From NCBI RefSeq assembly GCF_900635955.1, contig NZ_LR134201.1, positions 2,976,001 through 3,040,000 of the forward strand: DNA of 64,000 nt. Direction: 5' to 3'. The notes under the pieces are model-generated. The model had not been told where the DNA came from, made no database searches, and saw only the letters and a program-made list of their open reading frames with translations. Shown here one piece after another: positions 22,969-32,450 of the stretch. Numbering within the stretch: the first letter of the stretch is position 1; every line of letters starts with the position of its first letter. The stretch is from Cedecea lapagei (GTDB taxonomy: Bacteria > Pseudomonadota > Gammaproteobacteria > Enterobacterales > Enterobacteriaceae). A program made the translations under genes and the position numbers.

Positions 22969-23619
22969 ATGAGAGCCGGTCTGCCGATTGCAGCGTTGAT
23001 AGTGATGATGCCGGCCCTGGTATGGGGGACCACGCTGCGCCTTCCGCCGGAGGTCGACCTGCTGGTGCTGGATGGTAAAAAAGTCTCCAGCTCTCTGTTG
23101 AAAGGCGCAGACAGCATTGAAATAGATAACGGGCCGCACCAGCTAGTCCTGAAGGCGGAAAAAAAAGGTCGAACGTCTCCCCGGAGCCTACTTCAGGGGC
23201 GATCCTCATCGCTGGTGATCAATTTTGATAGTAAAGCGTTAGACCAGATCAACATTGTCCTTTCGCCTGAGGAGGTCGGGCATCCCGTCACCTTCCCTCA
23301 AATCAAGCTGCGGGATGGTCATGGTCGGCCAGTTCCCGTTCGCACCGACGTTCTGGAGACGAATCCAGACCCTACTGCTACAGATTATGAAGAAGAGACA
23401 CGGCGCTACAATACATCAGGAAAAAAGGCCTCGATGCTCGAGTTCGCCCTTGTGAACGATTGTGAAGAGGCTCAGAGCGTTGCCACAGCCAGTCCTGACT
23501 CCCCGCCGCCAGCGTCAGAAACCCTAACGGAACAGCGGCTGAAATACTGGTACAGCCAGGCTGATAAGTCGACACGGGCACGCTTCTTGCGCTGGGTAAA
23601 TGAGACGCCCGCGCCGTAA
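22969..23619 (+). CDS. csgI: YccT/CsgI, DUF2057 periplasmic protein, curli assembly inhibitor
   Basis: ATG at 22969 (AGGGAGAG upstream) yields 216 residues with signal peptide RAGLPIAALIVMMPALVWG. The family start TTLRLPPEVDLLVLDGKKV and the C-terminal LKYWYSQADKSTRARFLRWV match YccT. CsgI is reported to interfere with CsgA polymerisation in E. coli. It is a single gene before mgsA. Confidence 0.9.
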   Translation: MRAGLPIAALIVMMPALVWGTTLRLPPEVDLLVLDGKKVSSSLLKGADSIEIDNGPHQLVLKAEKKGRTSPRSLLQGRSSSLVINFDSKALDQINIVLSPEEVGHPVTFPQIKLRDGHGRPVPVRTDVLETNPDPTATDYEEETRRYNTSGKKASMLEFALVNDCEEAQSVATASPDSPPPASETLTEQRLKYWYSQADKSTRARFLRWVNETPAP

Positions 23620-23714
23620 GCCTGGAGGCAGCTCGCTTTTTTGCCCCCCTGCACTTGCAGCCGCGGGCGCTTTTAGTAATCTGTTCCCAGCCTAAAACTG
23701 CCCAGGAAAAGACC

Positions 23715-24173
23715 ATGGAATTAACGACCCGCACCCTTGCGGTAAAAAAACACATCGCACTGGTTGCCCACGATCATTGTAAGGATGCGCTTTTAAAGTG
23801 GGTGCAGCGCCACAAAGCAACGCTTGCCAACCACACGCTGTACGCCACCGGAACAACGGGAAATTTGATTCAGCGGGCAACAGGCCTTGAGGTCAACGCC
23901 ATGCTCAGCGGCCCGATGGGCGGCGATCAGCAGGTAGGGGCCTTAATTTCCGAAGGCAAAATTGACGTACTGATTTTCTTCTGGGATCCGCTTAACGCTG
24001 TTCCTCACGATCCTGACGTTAAAGCCCTGCTGCGCCTGGCAACCGTCTGGAATATCCCGGTCGCCACCAACCTCTCCACCGCCGACTTCATCATCCACTC
24101 TCCGGGCTTCAATGAAAGCGTCGATATTCTTATTCCTGACTACCAACGCTATCTGAACGAACGCCTGAAGTGA
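23715..24173 (+). CDS. mgsA: Methylglyoxal synthase
   Basis: ATG at 23715 gives 152 residues starting MELTTRTLAVKKHIALVAHD, as in E. coli. MgsA converts dihydroxyacetone phosphate to methylglyoxal and phosphate, a relief path under sugar-phosphate stress. Catalytic residues are present: D71 in GPMGGDQQ, H98 and D101 in AVPHDPDVK. The stop codon abuts that of the convergent helD gene with no spacer, so there is no terminator between them. Confidence 0.96.
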   Translation: MELTTRTLAVKKHIALVAHDHCKDALLKWVQRHKATLANHTLYATGTTGNLIQRATGLEVNAMLSGPMGGDQQVGALISEGKIDVLIFFWDPLNAVPHDPDVKALLRLATVWNIPVATNLSTADFIIHSPGFNESVDILIPDYQRYLNERLK

Positions 24174-26228
24174 TCAGGGGCGGTTCGCCGCAGGCACGCC
24201 CAGCCGCTTGAGCGCATCAACAAATACGGAAGGCTCGTGTTTGTTAAACATAAGCCAGACGCGATGGCGTGCGCGGGTCAGCGCCACATAAAGCAAACGC
24301 CTCTCCTCTGCATCCGGGAAATCCTCAGGCTGCGGCAGGAGGGCCTGTTCCATGATGGACTCCCGCGCTGGGGCAGGAAATCCGTCTTTGCCTTCCTGCA
24401 GCCCAAGAATAATCACGTAGTCCGCCTGCTGCCCTTTGCTGGCGTGGATGGTCATAAAGTCGATATTGAGCTTTGGCCAGCGCGTGGCCGCTATTTCCAG
24501 ACAGGCTGGCCGCAAATGATGGTAGCGCGCCAGCACCAGAATACGCTGTTCGGGCAGCGCGTAGCCGCTTAGCTTGTCCAGCAAATCATCGAGTTTGTCA
24601 TCCGCAAGCAGGGTAACGGCCTTTTTGTCACCTTTGGTCAGGCTATTCAGTGGCTTACGCAGCTGGTAAGGGTTCTGCTGCACAAACCCGTTGGCTATCT
24701 CGCCGATGCGATCGTTAAAGCGATAGGTGGTGTCCAGCGCACAGCTATCCCCCTCCCCAAAATGGTGGCTAAAGGCGGTAGTTAACGTCATTTCTGCACC
24801 GCTAAAACGGTAAATCGCCTGCCAGTCATCACCCACGGCGTACAGAGAGGTGTGCGAATTCTGCCGCCGTAAAGCCGCTAACAGGGCGGCACGCTGCGGA
24901 GAAATATCCTGGAACTCATCGACCAGAATATGCTTCCACGGGCTGATAAAGCGCCCTTTCTCAAGCACATTAATCGCCTGGTGAATCAGGCCGGAAAAAT
25001 CAACGGCATCTTCCGCCTTCAGCGCTCCTTTCCAGCTTTTCAGCAACGGCGCCATCAGCTTAATACGTTTAGTGAAAAGCTCCCGAACCTCTTCAGGCGC
25101 GCTGTCTATCATTTCTGCCTGAGAGCCACCGTGCATTCGCATCAGGCCCAGCCAACGGTCAAGTCGGCTGGCAAGCCGTTTCGCCAGGCGTTTATCCTGC
25201 CAGTACTCGCCTTCGGGGATATCCCACTCAAGCTCTTCACTAAGCCACTGCCGCCAGCCCTTCGCCATCGCCTTCTTTTCCCGGCACTGCTGCTGCCAGC
25301 TCTCGATAAGTAACTGATGTCGCGCGGCGGTATCACTCTCAAGCTCACTCACCCGAGGCACCTTTTTGCTGCCCTGCTGAATAATATGCAGCGCTAGCGA
25401 GTGGAACGTTCTGGCGGAAATCGCCTCGGTATTCAGTCGGCTGGCAATACGCTCATCCATTTCCTGCGCGGCCTGGCGGCCAAATGCCAACAGCAGGATT
25501 TGATCTTCCGTAGCTTCACCGCGCTGTAACAGCCAACCCGCCCGGGCCACCAGCACCGAAGTTTTACCGCTGCCAGCACCGGCCAGTACCAGCAGCGAAT
25601 CCTCACCATTAACCACCGCGCGCGCCTGCGACGGATTCAGCGGGGAACTCTCTACCTGTTCAAAGAAAGCAGCATATTTTTCCAGCATACGCTCGGTATA
25701 AGCGCTGTTCCGCTGATGCCGACGCTCTTCACCCTGTTCAAGCCAGGCTTTACATATTGCCCAGGCTTCCCGGCAGTTTTCGAATTCACTTAGACGGACG
25801 TGGGGTAACGGGAGTGCAGCGATGGCGGCGCGAAGATTATCCTGCAACGCCTGCATATCGCTACGCCTGAACCATACCTCCTTGCGGGTGCGCTTTATTA
25901 TCTCTTCTCGCTGAGCGGCAAGGACTTCAGCGGCAACCTCACTCATCTCCGTACTCCAGTTCAGCCAGAGAGAATTAAGATGGTGGAAAAAGCGCTGGGT
26001 TTCCGCCCATTCCGTGCCATGCAGACGGACGACTTTGTCATCAGGAAGCACGAACTCCAGCTCGCCCCAGACCAGGCCGCGCTTGCAGTTGATCGCGATT
26101 AACTGATTGAATGGGATAAGATATTCGTGGCGTTCGCCCTTGACCTCAACGCCGGCCGCCAGCAGCCTGACCCGATTGTAAGGGTGCTGCGCCAGATGCT
26201 TGCCGAGAGAAGTTGCTTTGAGTTCCAT
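24174..26228 (-). CDS. helD: DNA helicase IV
   Basis: The 684-residue superfamily 1 helicase unwinds DNA 3' to 5' and is a UvrD/Rep relative linked to RecF-pathway recombination. The N-terminal 200 residues are the HelD-specific region. Walker A is GAGSGKT at 217-223, followed by VLLLAFGRQAAQEM-type motif Ia, ILVDEFQDISPQR (motif II), AVGDDWQAIYRFSGAE (motif III), and RRLLYVALTRARHRVW near the C-terminus (motif VI). Length equals E. coli HelD. Confidence 0.95.
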   Translation of the reverse strand: MELKATSLGKHLAQHPYNRVRLLAAGVEVKGERHEYLIPFNQLIAINCKRGLVWGELEFVLPDDKVVRLHGTEWAETQRFFHHLNSLWLNWSTEMSEVAAEVLAAQREEIIKRTRKEVWFRRSDMQALQDNLRAAIAALPLPHVRLSEFENCREAWAICKAWLEQGEERRHQRNSAYTERMLEKYAAFFEQVESSPLNPSQARAVVNGEDSLLVLAGAGSGKTSVLVARAGWLLQRGEATEDQILLLAFGRQAAQEMDERIASRLNTEAISARTFHSLALHIIQQGSKKVPRVSELESDTAARHQLLIESWQQQCREKKAMAKGWRQWLSEELEWDIPEGEYWQDKRLAKRLASRLDRWLGLMRMHGGSQAEMIDSAPEEVRELFTKRIKLMAPLLKSWKGALKAEDAVDFSGLIHQAINVLEKGRFISPWKHILVDEFQDISPQRAALLAALRRQNSHTSLYAVGDDWQAIYRFSGAEMTLTTAFSHHFGEGDSCALDTTYRFNDRIGEIANGFVQQNPYQLRKPLNSLTKGDKKAVTLLADDKLDDLLDKLSGYALPEQRILVLARYHHLRPACLEIAATRWPKLNIDFMTIHASKGQQADYVIILGLQEGKDGFPAPARESIMEQALLPQPEDFPDAEERRLLYVALTRARHRVWLMFNKHEPSVFVDALKRLGVPAANRP

Positions 26229-26357
26229 TACGTTGCCCGATCCGATGGGGAGTTATGCCCCAAGTTTAACTGCCGATGGAATGACGCTCCAGAGTAAAAA
26301 CGCGTTACAATTGCTGCGGTTAATCATTCTTTATTTTTCTGCAAGGGAAGCCCCGCT

Positions 26358-26804
26358 ATGCGTACCGTATTAAATGTTCTGAACTTCGTGCTGGGGGGCT
26401 TTTTGACGACCCTCTCCTGGTTATTTGCCACGCTTGTAAGCATTGTGCTGATCTTCACCCTGCCGCTCACCCGATCCTGCTGGGAAATCACTAAACTCTC
26501 CTTTGTGCCTTACGGAAACGAAGCGATTCATGTTGATGAACTTAATCCTGAGGGCAAAAACGCGCTGATGAATACCGGCGGCACGTTGCTGAATATACTG
26601 TGGCTGATCTTCTTCGGCTGGTGGCTGTGCATTATGCATATTCTGGCGGGGATAGCGCAGTGCATCACTATTATTGGGATCCCGGTAGGCATTGCTAACT
26701 TCAAGATTGCGGCCATCGCATTATGGCCCGTTGGCCGCCGGGTTGTGCCGGTTGAAGTGGCGCGTGCGGCGCGTGAAGCTAACGCGCGTCGTCGTTTCCA
26801 GTAA
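26358..26804 (+). CDS. yccF: YccF, inner membrane protein
   Basis: The 148-residue protein contains two copies of the YccF domain: RTVLNVLNFVLGGFLTTLSW and GGTLLNILWLIFFGWWLCIM, each followed by ITKLSFVPYGNEA/IVGIANFKIAAIALWP-type ends. Four membrane segments are visible. Function is not established. The next gene, yccS, starts 10 bases after the stop, forming a two-gene operon as in E. coli. Confidence 0.93.
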   Translation: MRTVLNVLNFVLGGFLTTLSWLFATLVSIVLIFTLPLTRSCWEITKLSFVPYGNEAIHVDELNPEGKNALMNTGGTLLNILWLIFFGWWLCIMHILAGIAQCITIIGIPVGIANFKIAAIALWPVGRRVVPVEVARAAREANARRRFQ

Positions 26805-26813
26805 GGAGCATTT

Positions 26814-28955
26814 GTGCTGACCTTAAGCCCACTTGTACGCCGCTATACCTGGAACAGCGCCTGGCTTTATAACCTGCGTATCTTTATCGCCCTGACGGGA
26901 ACGGTAGCGCTGCCGTGGTGGCTCGGTGAAATAAAGCTGACTATTCCCCTCACGCTCGGCGTTGTCGCTGCGGCGCTGGCCGATCTGGATGACCGCGTCA
27001 GCGGGAGGCTGCGCAATTTACTGATAACCCTGGTCAGCTTTTTTATCGCTTCCGCGTCAGTTGAACTGCTGTTTCCCTGGCCATGGCTGTTTGCACTAGG
27101 TTTAACGGTTTCTACCAGTGGGTTTATCCTTCTCGGAGGCTTAGGCCAGCGCTATGCCACCATTGCCTTCGGTGCACTGCTGATTGCCATTTACACCATG
27201 CTCGGCATTTCCCTGTACGAGCACTGGTATCAACAGCCGCTGTACCTGCTGGCGGGGGCCATGTGGTACAACCTGCTGACCCTAACAGGCCATTTAATAT
27301 TCCCCATTCGTCCCCTGCAGGACAACCTGGCGCGCTGCTATGAAAGCCTCGCAAACTTTCTGGAAATTAAAGCGACCTTGTTTGATCCAGATATTGAAGA
27401 CGAAAACCAGGCCCCGATGCTGCAGCTGACGATGGCTAACAGTCAGCTAGTCACTACGCTTAACCAGACCAAAAGTTCATTACTGACGCGTCTTCGGGGC
27501 GACAGGGGTCAACGGGGAACCCGCAGGACGCTACACTATTATTTTGTTGCCCAGGATATTCACGAGCGGGCAAGTTCGTCCCATATTCAGTATCAGGCCC
27601 TGCGTGATAAATTCCGCTACAGCGACGTGATGTTCCGCTTCCAGCGTCTGCTCACTATGCAATCTCAGGCCTGCCAGCAGCTCTCCCGATCTATCCTGCT
27701 GCGCATCCCTTATCAGCACGATCCGCGTTTTGAACGCGCTTTTACCCACCTTGATTCTGCGCTGGATCGTATTCGTGCAGGCCACGCCACCGCTACAGAA
27801 ATAAAAGCGCTGGGCTTTTTGATTACCAACCTGCGGGCCATTGATGCGCAGCTGGCAAATATTGAGTCTGAACAGGCTATTGCCGAGCCGCAAAGCGATC
27901 CGGAGAACCGCCTTGCTGACGACAAACTGACCGGCTTCGGTGATATCTGGCAGCGATTAAAGCTGAACCTGACGCCGGAATCGGCGCTCTTCCGCCACGC
28001 GGTGCGCATGTCGCTGGTGTTATGCGTCGGCTATGCTTTTATTCAGTTTACGGGCCTGCAGCACGGCTACTGGATACTGCTCACCAGCCTGTTTGTCTGC
28101 CAGCCGAACTACAGCGCGACCCGGCGGCGTCTGGCGCTGCGAATCATAGGTACACTGGTCGGGGTGGCGGTCGGCCTGCCGTTACTTTGGCTTGTCCCAT
28201 CCCTGGAGGGGCAGCTGATACTGATTGTCATTACCGGCGTTCTGTTCTTCGCCTTTCGTAACGTCCAGTACGCCCATGCCACGATGTTTATTACGCTGCT
28301 GGTCCTGCTGTGCTTTAACCTGCTTGGGGAAGGTTTCGAAGTGGCTCTCCCGCGCGTTATCGATACGCTGCTGGGCTGCGCCATAGCCTGGGCCGCAGTC
28401 AGTTTCATCTGGCCTGACTGGCGATTCCGCCGCCTGTCGCTGGTCATTGAACGCGCCTTCAACGCCAACTGCCGCTATCTTGATGCGATTCTTGAACAGT
28501 ATCATCAGGGACGCGATAACCGCCTTGAGTACCGTATCGCCCGGCGGGATGCCCATAACAAAGACGCCGAACTTGCTTCAGTGGTATCCAATATGTCCTC
28601 TGAACCTAATGTCTCAAACGAGATGCGGGAAGCCGCCTTCCGCCTGCTCTGCCTGAATCACTCCTTTAACAGCTATATCTCTGCGCTGGGTGCACACAGG
28701 GAGAAACTCGAACACGGTGAGACGCTGATGCTGCTTGATGATGCCGTTTGCTATGTGGATGATGCACTCCACCACCTACCGGTTGATGAAGAGCGCGTGC
28801 AGACGGCTCTTGCAGGGCTTTCTGCACGCATCTCACGGCTTGAAGCTCGTGCAGAAACAAAAGAACCCCTGGTGTTGCAGCAGGTGGGTCTATTGGTCGC
28901 CCTGCTGCCCGAAATATCTCGTCTTCAGCAGCACATTGCTCAGTGCTCCCGGTAA
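26814..28955 (+). CDS. yccS: YccS, FUSC-family inner membrane protein
   Basis: GTG at 26814, preceded by AAGGAG, gives 713 residues. Two membrane blocks (about 20-160 and 395-530) separate and precede soluble helical regions, the layout of FUSC/YccS-YhfK proteins related to aromatic-acid exporters and to AaeB. Substrate is unknown. The 3' end overlaps the convergent sxy gene by 16 bases. GTG start usage may keep the level low. Confidence 0.92.
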   Translation: MLTLSPLVRRYTWNSAWLYNLRIFIALTGTVALPWWLGEIKLTIPLTLGVVAAALADLDDRVSGRLRNLLITLVSFFIASASVELLFPWPWLFALGLTVSTSGFILLGGLGQRYATIAFGALLIAIYTMLGISLYEHWYQQPLYLLAGAMWYNLLTLTGHLIFPIRPLQDNLARCYESLANFLEIKATLFDPDIEDENQAPMLQLTMANSQLVTTLNQTKSSLLTRLRGDRGQRGTRRTLHYYFVAQDIHERASSSHIQYQALRDKFRYSDVMFRFQRLLTMQSQACQQLSRSILLRIPYQHDPRFERAFTHLDSALDRIRAGHATATEIKALGFLITNLRAIDAQLANIESEQAIAEPQSDPENRLADDKLTGFGDIWQRLKLNLTPESALFRHAVRMSLVLCVGYAFIQFTGLQHGYWILLTSLFVCQPNYSATRRRLALRIIGTLVGVAVGLPLLWLVPSLEGQLILIVITGVLFFAFRNVQYAHATMFITLLVLLCFNLLGEGFEVALPRVIDTLLGCAIAWAAVSFIWPDWRFRRLSLVIERAFNANCRYLDAILEQYHQGRDNRLEYRIARRDAHNKDAELASVVSNMSSEPNVSNEMREAAFRLLCLNHSFNSYISALGAHREKLEHGETLMLLDDAVCYVDDALHHLPVDEERVQTALAGLSARISRLEARAETKEPLVLQQVGLLVALLPEISRLQQHIAQCSR

Positions 28956-29569
28956 AGATGTTGGCGCTGTTCATAGCGGCGCCACCACTCAGTCAGCTCG
29001 TTACGAACGTCCGCGGGTAACACGGCTTCATGTACCCCATGTATGGCCCCTTCAAGGGCCAGCAGCACCTTAATGCCGACGCTTCGCCTGGTGTTTCTCA
29101 GTTTCAACCAGGATCGCCTGGCGCCAAAGAGCTGCAGCGTTTGGGGATCGCCGATCCCCACATCACGCAGCATGACCTCAATATTCAGGGAAAGGTTGGG
29201 AAGATCTTTAAGCCGGCGTGAACGCCCCATGCTCTGATTTTTCTCGCGCCGGGCGCTTCTCAACGCCAGCGAAGAGAGCTGGATGAGTTTGTCGGGATCT
29301 TGCCAGAGCTCCTCATCAACCCGGTAATAATTCAGCGCTACCGGCAGCCCGCGTTTGTTATACCTGAGAGGCTGCGCAGATTTTTGGGCGAAATAATCCG
29401 CACACTGTTCACAGGCACGCAAATAGAGCTCCCCTTCCGCGACCATCGCAAAAACGATGCCGTCGACCGTCAGGCTGTAACCGCCGAAGAGCGGGCGACA
29501 GCCGATTTTACCCAGCGAGGAAAGATATTTCTGTGATTTATGGATTCTACGAAACGTAACGTCTTTCAT
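28940..29569 (-). CDS. sxy: Sxy/TfoX, competence regulator
   Basis: The 209-residue protein equals E. coli Sxy in length. It has a TfoX N-terminal domain (SLGKIGCRPLFGGYSLTVDG, then FAMVAEGELYLRACEQ) and a TfoX C-terminal helix-hairpin-helix domain (LKDLPNLSLNIEVMLRDVGI). With CRP it activates competence and DNA-uptake genes at CRP-S promoters. It converges on yccS and is divergent from sulA. Confidence 0.93.
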   Translation of the reverse strand: MKDVTFRRIHKSQKYLSSLGKIGCRPLFGGYSLTVDGIVFAMVAEGELYLRACEQCADYFAQKSAQPLRYNKRGLPVALNYYRVDEELWQDPDKLIQLSSLALRSARREKNQSMGRSRRLKDLPNLSLNIEVMLRDVGIGDPQTLQLFGARRSWLKLRNTRRSVGIKVLLALEGAIHGVHEAVLPADVRNELTEWWRRYEQRQHLYREH

Positions 29570-29722
29570 AATATGTCCTTATATATCAACGAGTAAATAG
29601 CCTTTGCGGTTACTGCCTCCCCTAATACCTGAAAATAAGTAAGGTTGGAGATAATGGCAACGACAATTTCATCGGCTGCGGTTTTACATGAAGAAAATGC
29701 GAGGCGCTTTCCGAAATTCCGG

Positions 29723-29751
29723 TTGATCTTTGCTCGCACAGGCATTACTGT
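29723..29751 (+). promoter_or_regulatory. sulA promoter
   Basis: TTGATC (29723-29728) and TACTGT (29746-29751) are spaced by 17 bases. The -10 element overlaps the LexA box, the same layout as in E. coli. Confidence 0.8.
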
Positions 29752-29763
29752 ATATGCATACAG
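29748..29763 (+). promoter_or_regulatory. LexA (SOS) box of sulA
   Basis: CTGTATATGCATACAG matches the LexA consensus CTGT-N8-ACAG exactly, with the preferred AT-rich alternating centre. It covers the promoter -10 region 24 bases before the sulA start. Confidence 0.95.
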
Positions 29764-29786
29764 TAACCCATCAGGCGGGACTCACT

Positions 29787-30296
29787 ATGAACATAGCTAA
29801 CTTGAAAACTCACCCTGGCCATACTGCAGCCGCTGCGCACTCCCCTGCCCGGCCGCTCGCCGATAAGAGCGCACAGGGGTTAATCAGTGAAATGGTCTAC
29901 AGTGAAGAGAACCCGTGGGTGACGCAGCTTATTCTGCTACCTTTATTACAGCAGTTGGGACAACAGTCTCGCTGGCAGCTCTGGCTTACGCCACAGCAAA
30001 AGCTCAGCCGTGAATGGCTGCAGGCGGCGGGGTTGCCGCTGGCAAAAGTGATGCAGGCAAGTCAGTTAGATCCTCTCTGCACCGTAGACGCAATGGTGAA
30101 AGCTTTGCAGACGGGAAATTACAGCGTTGTGATCGGCTGGCTGCCGGAAGAATTAACAGATGAGGAACATTTGCGGTTAACAATGGCGGCAGAAACCGGG
30201 AACGCAATGGGGTTTATCATGCGCCCATTCAGCAGCCTGACATCGGGTTCAAGACCACGAAATGGCCTAAAAATTCATTCTAGTTTGTATCATTAA
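29787..30296 (+). CDS. sulA: SulA, SOS cell-division inhibitor
   Basis: ATG at 29787 gives 169 residues, the same as E. coli SulA. The FtsZ-binding core is conserved (QLILLPLLQQLGQQSRWQLW, LTPQQKLSREWLQAAGLPL, NYSVVIGWLPEEL) and the Lon-recognition C-terminus KIHSSLYH ends in the required histidine. The first 30 residues are divergent. SulA blocks FtsZ polymerisation during DNA damage and is destroyed by Lon. Starts at 29730 lie before the LexA box and are excluded. Confidence 0.96.
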   Translation: MNIANLKTHPGHTAAAAHSPARPLADKSAQGLISEMVYSEENPWVTQLILLPLLQQLGQQSRWQLWLTPQQKLSREWLQAAGLPLAKVMQASQLDPLCTVDAMVKALQTGNYSVVIGWLPEELTDEEHLRLTMAAETGNAMGFIMRPFSSLTSGSRPRNGLKIHSSLYH

Positions 30297-30653
30297 GTAA
30301 ATTTAGGAGAAATCCTGGAATTTTTTCCTCTCGCCACATAATCCGCTGCCATGACTCAAAATTACCCGCCATATGGCGGTTTTACTGGGTTCAATGGATG
30401 AACCCCTCGGTCAAAAAGCGGTCCATTCTGTAAAAAAATATGTATGCAAGTCGTTTTTTTTCATATGCCTGACGGACTTCACACTTGTAACTTTTCAACT
30501 ACGTTGTAGACTTTACCTCGCCAGGGTTGCTCTTCATAACACCGATATATCGGTAGAGTAACAATTGAGCATAAACCCGGGCGAAGGATTTAACCCTGGG
30601 CTTTAAATTGGTTTAGAGCTCATGGCCTTTTGGATGATAATGAGGCGCAAAAA
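30297..30653 (+). promoter_or_regulatory. sulA terminator and ompA control/leader region
   Basis: CCGCCATATGGCGG followed by TTTT (30366-30383) is a terminator for sulA. TTGTAA (30485-30490) and TAGACT (30507-30512) are spaced by 16 bases and are the likely ompA promoter, giving a leader of about 133 bases as in E. coli. That leader is the structured element that makes ompA mRNA long-lived, and its 3' end near the start codon is the pairing region for the MicA small RNA. A CRP-like TGACGGACTTCACA (30470-30483) lies just upstream of the -35. Confidence 0.65.
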
Positions 30654-31730
30654 ATGAAAAAGACAGCTATCGCGATTGCAGTGGCACTGGCTGGCTTCGC
30701 TACCGTAGCGCAGGCCGCACCGAAAGATAACACCTGGTATACTGGTGCTAAACTGGGCTGGTCCCAGTACCACGACACCGGTTTCTACGGTAACGGCTAC
30801 GACCGTGGTATCGGCAGTGGTCCGACCCACGAAAGCCAACTGGGTGCTGGTGCATTCGGTGGTTACCAGGTTAACCCGTACGTTGGTTTCGAACTGGGTT
30901 ATGACTGGCTGGGCCGTATGCCTTACAAAGGCACCCCAGAAAACGGTGCTTTCAAAGCTCAGGGCGTGCAGCTGACCGCTAAACTGGGTTACCCAATCAC
31001 TGACGATCTGGACATCTACACCCGTCTGGGCGGCATGGTATGGCGTGCAGACTCCACCGCGAACAATGTTAACGGTGAGCGTCTGAAAGATCACGACACC
31101 GGTGTTTCTCCAGTATTCGCTGGTGGTGTTGAGTGGGCTGTTACCCGTGACATCGCTACCCGTCTGGAATACCAGTGGGTTAACAACATCGGTGATGCAC
31201 AGACCGTGGGCACTCGTCCAGACAACGGCATGCTGAGCGTAGGTGTTTCCTACCGCTTCGGTCAGCAGGAAGCTGCTGCTCCAGTTGTAGCGCCAGCGCC
31301 AGCTCCAGCTCCAGAAGTACAGACCAAACACTTCACTCTGAAGTCTGACGTTCTGTTCAACTTCAACAAAGCTACCCTGAAACCAGAAGGTCAGCAGGCA
31401 CTGGATCAGCTGTACACCCAGCTGAGCAACCTGGATCCGAAAGACGGTTCCGTAGTTGTTCTGGGCTACACCGACCGTATCGGTTCTGAGCAGTACAACC
31501 TGAAACTGTCTGAAAAACGTGCACAGAGCGTTGTTGATTACCTGATCTCTAAAGGTATCCCAGCGAACAAAATCTCTCCACGTGGCATGGGCAAAGCTAA
31601 CCCAGTTACCGGCAACACCTGTGACAAAGTAGCGCCTAAAGCTAAACTGATCGACTGCCTGGCTCCAGATCGTCGTGTTGAGATCGAAGTTAAAGGTATC
31701 AAAGAAGTTGTAACTCAACCTGCGGCATAA
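30654..31730 (+). CDS. ompA: OmpA, major outer membrane protein A
   Basis: ATG at 30654 (GAGGCGC upstream) gives 358 residues. Signal peptide KKTAIAIAVALAGFATVAQA is followed by APKDNTWYTGAKLGWSQYHD. An eight-stranded barrel spans residues to about 195, then an Ala-Pro linker (VVAPAPAPAPE), then the peptidoglycan-binding OmpA_C domain (FNFNKATLKPEGQ, GYTDRIGSEQYN, RGMGKANPV). It tethers the outer membrane to the wall and is a phage and colicin receptor. It is about 12 residues longer than E. coli OmpA because of differences in exposed loops. Codon use is strongly biased, as expected for a very abundant protein. A longer start at 30630 is rejected. Confidence 0.98.
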   Translation: MKKTAIAIAVALAGFATVAQAAPKDNTWYTGAKLGWSQYHDTGFYGNGYDRGIGSGPTHESQLGAGAFGGYQVNPYVGFELGYDWLGRMPYKGTPENGAFKAQGVQLTAKLGYPITDDLDIYTRLGGMVWRADSTANNVNGERLKDHDTGVSPVFAGGVEWAVTRDIATRLEYQWVNNIGDAQTVGTRPDNGMLSVGVSYRFGQQEAAAPVVAPAPAPAPEVQTKHFTLKSDVLFNFNKATLKPEGQQALDQLYTQLSNLDPKDGSVVVLGYTDRIGSEQYNLKLSEKRAQSVVDYLISKGIPANKISPRGMGKANPVTGNTCDKVAPKAKLIDCLAPDRRVEIEVKGIKEVVTQPAA

Positions 31731-31746
31731 GTTACCCTTCCTTGAA

Positions 31747-31776
31747 TAAAAACCCCGCCATGGCGGGGTTTTTTAT
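31747..31776 (+). terminator. Terminator of ompA
   Basis: AAAACCCCGCC and GGCGGGGTTTT pair around AT and are followed by TTTATT, 17 bases after the ompA stop. Confidence 0.93.
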
Positions 31777-31821
31777 TGGCGACGGTACAGCGATATTTTC
31801 ATCACCGTCCTTTGCGTTACG

Positions 31822-32274
31822 TCACTTTTTACCCAGCATCGCCTGCAGATCCTGCTTGAGCGTTGACATCCTGTTTTCCACCTTCTCTTTCCGCTCCGCA
31901 TCTTCAATCAGCTGAACCACGGTTTCTGAAAGCGTGATGCCCCGGCGCTGCGCAAGCCCGGCTAATCGCTGCCAGACAAGGTATTCAAGATCGATAGATT
32001 TCTTGCGGGTATGCTGATGCTCAGCGTTAAAATGTCTTTTACGCCGTGCCCGGATAGTTTGCTTCATGCGGTTATGCAGCGCCGGATTCATATGCTGCTC
32101 AATCCAGCTCTGAACCAAAACGGGAACATTTTCCAGCGTCAGGAGCTGTTCCACGGCCTCTTGTGCTGCACTGGCTTCGAGGTATCGCGTGATTAACTCT
32201 CCTTCGCGATGCTTCTTCACCAGATACTTCCACTTCCAGCCGCTCTCGAGATTTTCCAACTGTTGATATTTCAT
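31822..32274 (-). CDS. matP: MatP, Ter macrodomain organiser
   Basis: The 150-residue protein matches E. coli MatP in length. The N-terminal helical region (MKYQQLENLESGWKWKYLVK) is followed by the ribbon-helix-helix KKSIDLEYLVWQRLAGLAQR and GITLSETVVQLIEDAE, then a C-terminal coiled coil. MatP binds matS sites and condenses the terminus region, linking it to the divisome via ZapB. I found no perfect matS site within this window. Confidence 0.96.
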   Translation of the reverse strand: MKYQQLENLESGWKWKYLVKKHREGELITRYLEASAAQEAVEQLLTLENVPVLVQSWIEQHMNPALHNRMKQTIRARRKRHFNAEHQHTRKKSIDLEYLVWQRLAGLAQRRGITLSETVVQLIEDAERKEKVENRMSTLKQDLQAMLGKK

Positions 32275-32408
32275 TGTGATCTCAGTGTGACCGCGTAACT
32301 TAGTTCAGAATAACAGTTTTTCCGCCATTCGCTGAACTGAAAATCAAAGCTGTGAGGGGGATACAACAGCGATACTGCTTTATCCGTGTGCTGCCCGTAC
32401 GATTCTTG

Positions 32409-32414
32409 TATAAT
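32409..32414 (+). promoter_or_regulatory. Likely -10 element of ycbZ (lonH)
   Basis: TATAAT lies 36 bases before the TTG start of ycbZ and downstream of the nominal ATG at 32352, which supports the later start. No convincing -35 is visible. Confidence 0.5.
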
Positions 32415-32450
32415 CGCGCCTTTGACATCCCATTAAAAAATATAGCGACT

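Noticed and set aside
30603..31718. 371-codon minus-strand frame opposite ompA
   Set aside because: It is the mirror of the highly biased ompA codons; similar artefacts occur opposite ompF (62141-62899) and uup (43630-44850).
32352..32450. N-terminal extension of ycbZ to ATG 32352
   Set aside because: The extension precedes a TATAAT element and has no counterpart in E. coli YcbZ; the TTG at 32451 aligns with the known start.
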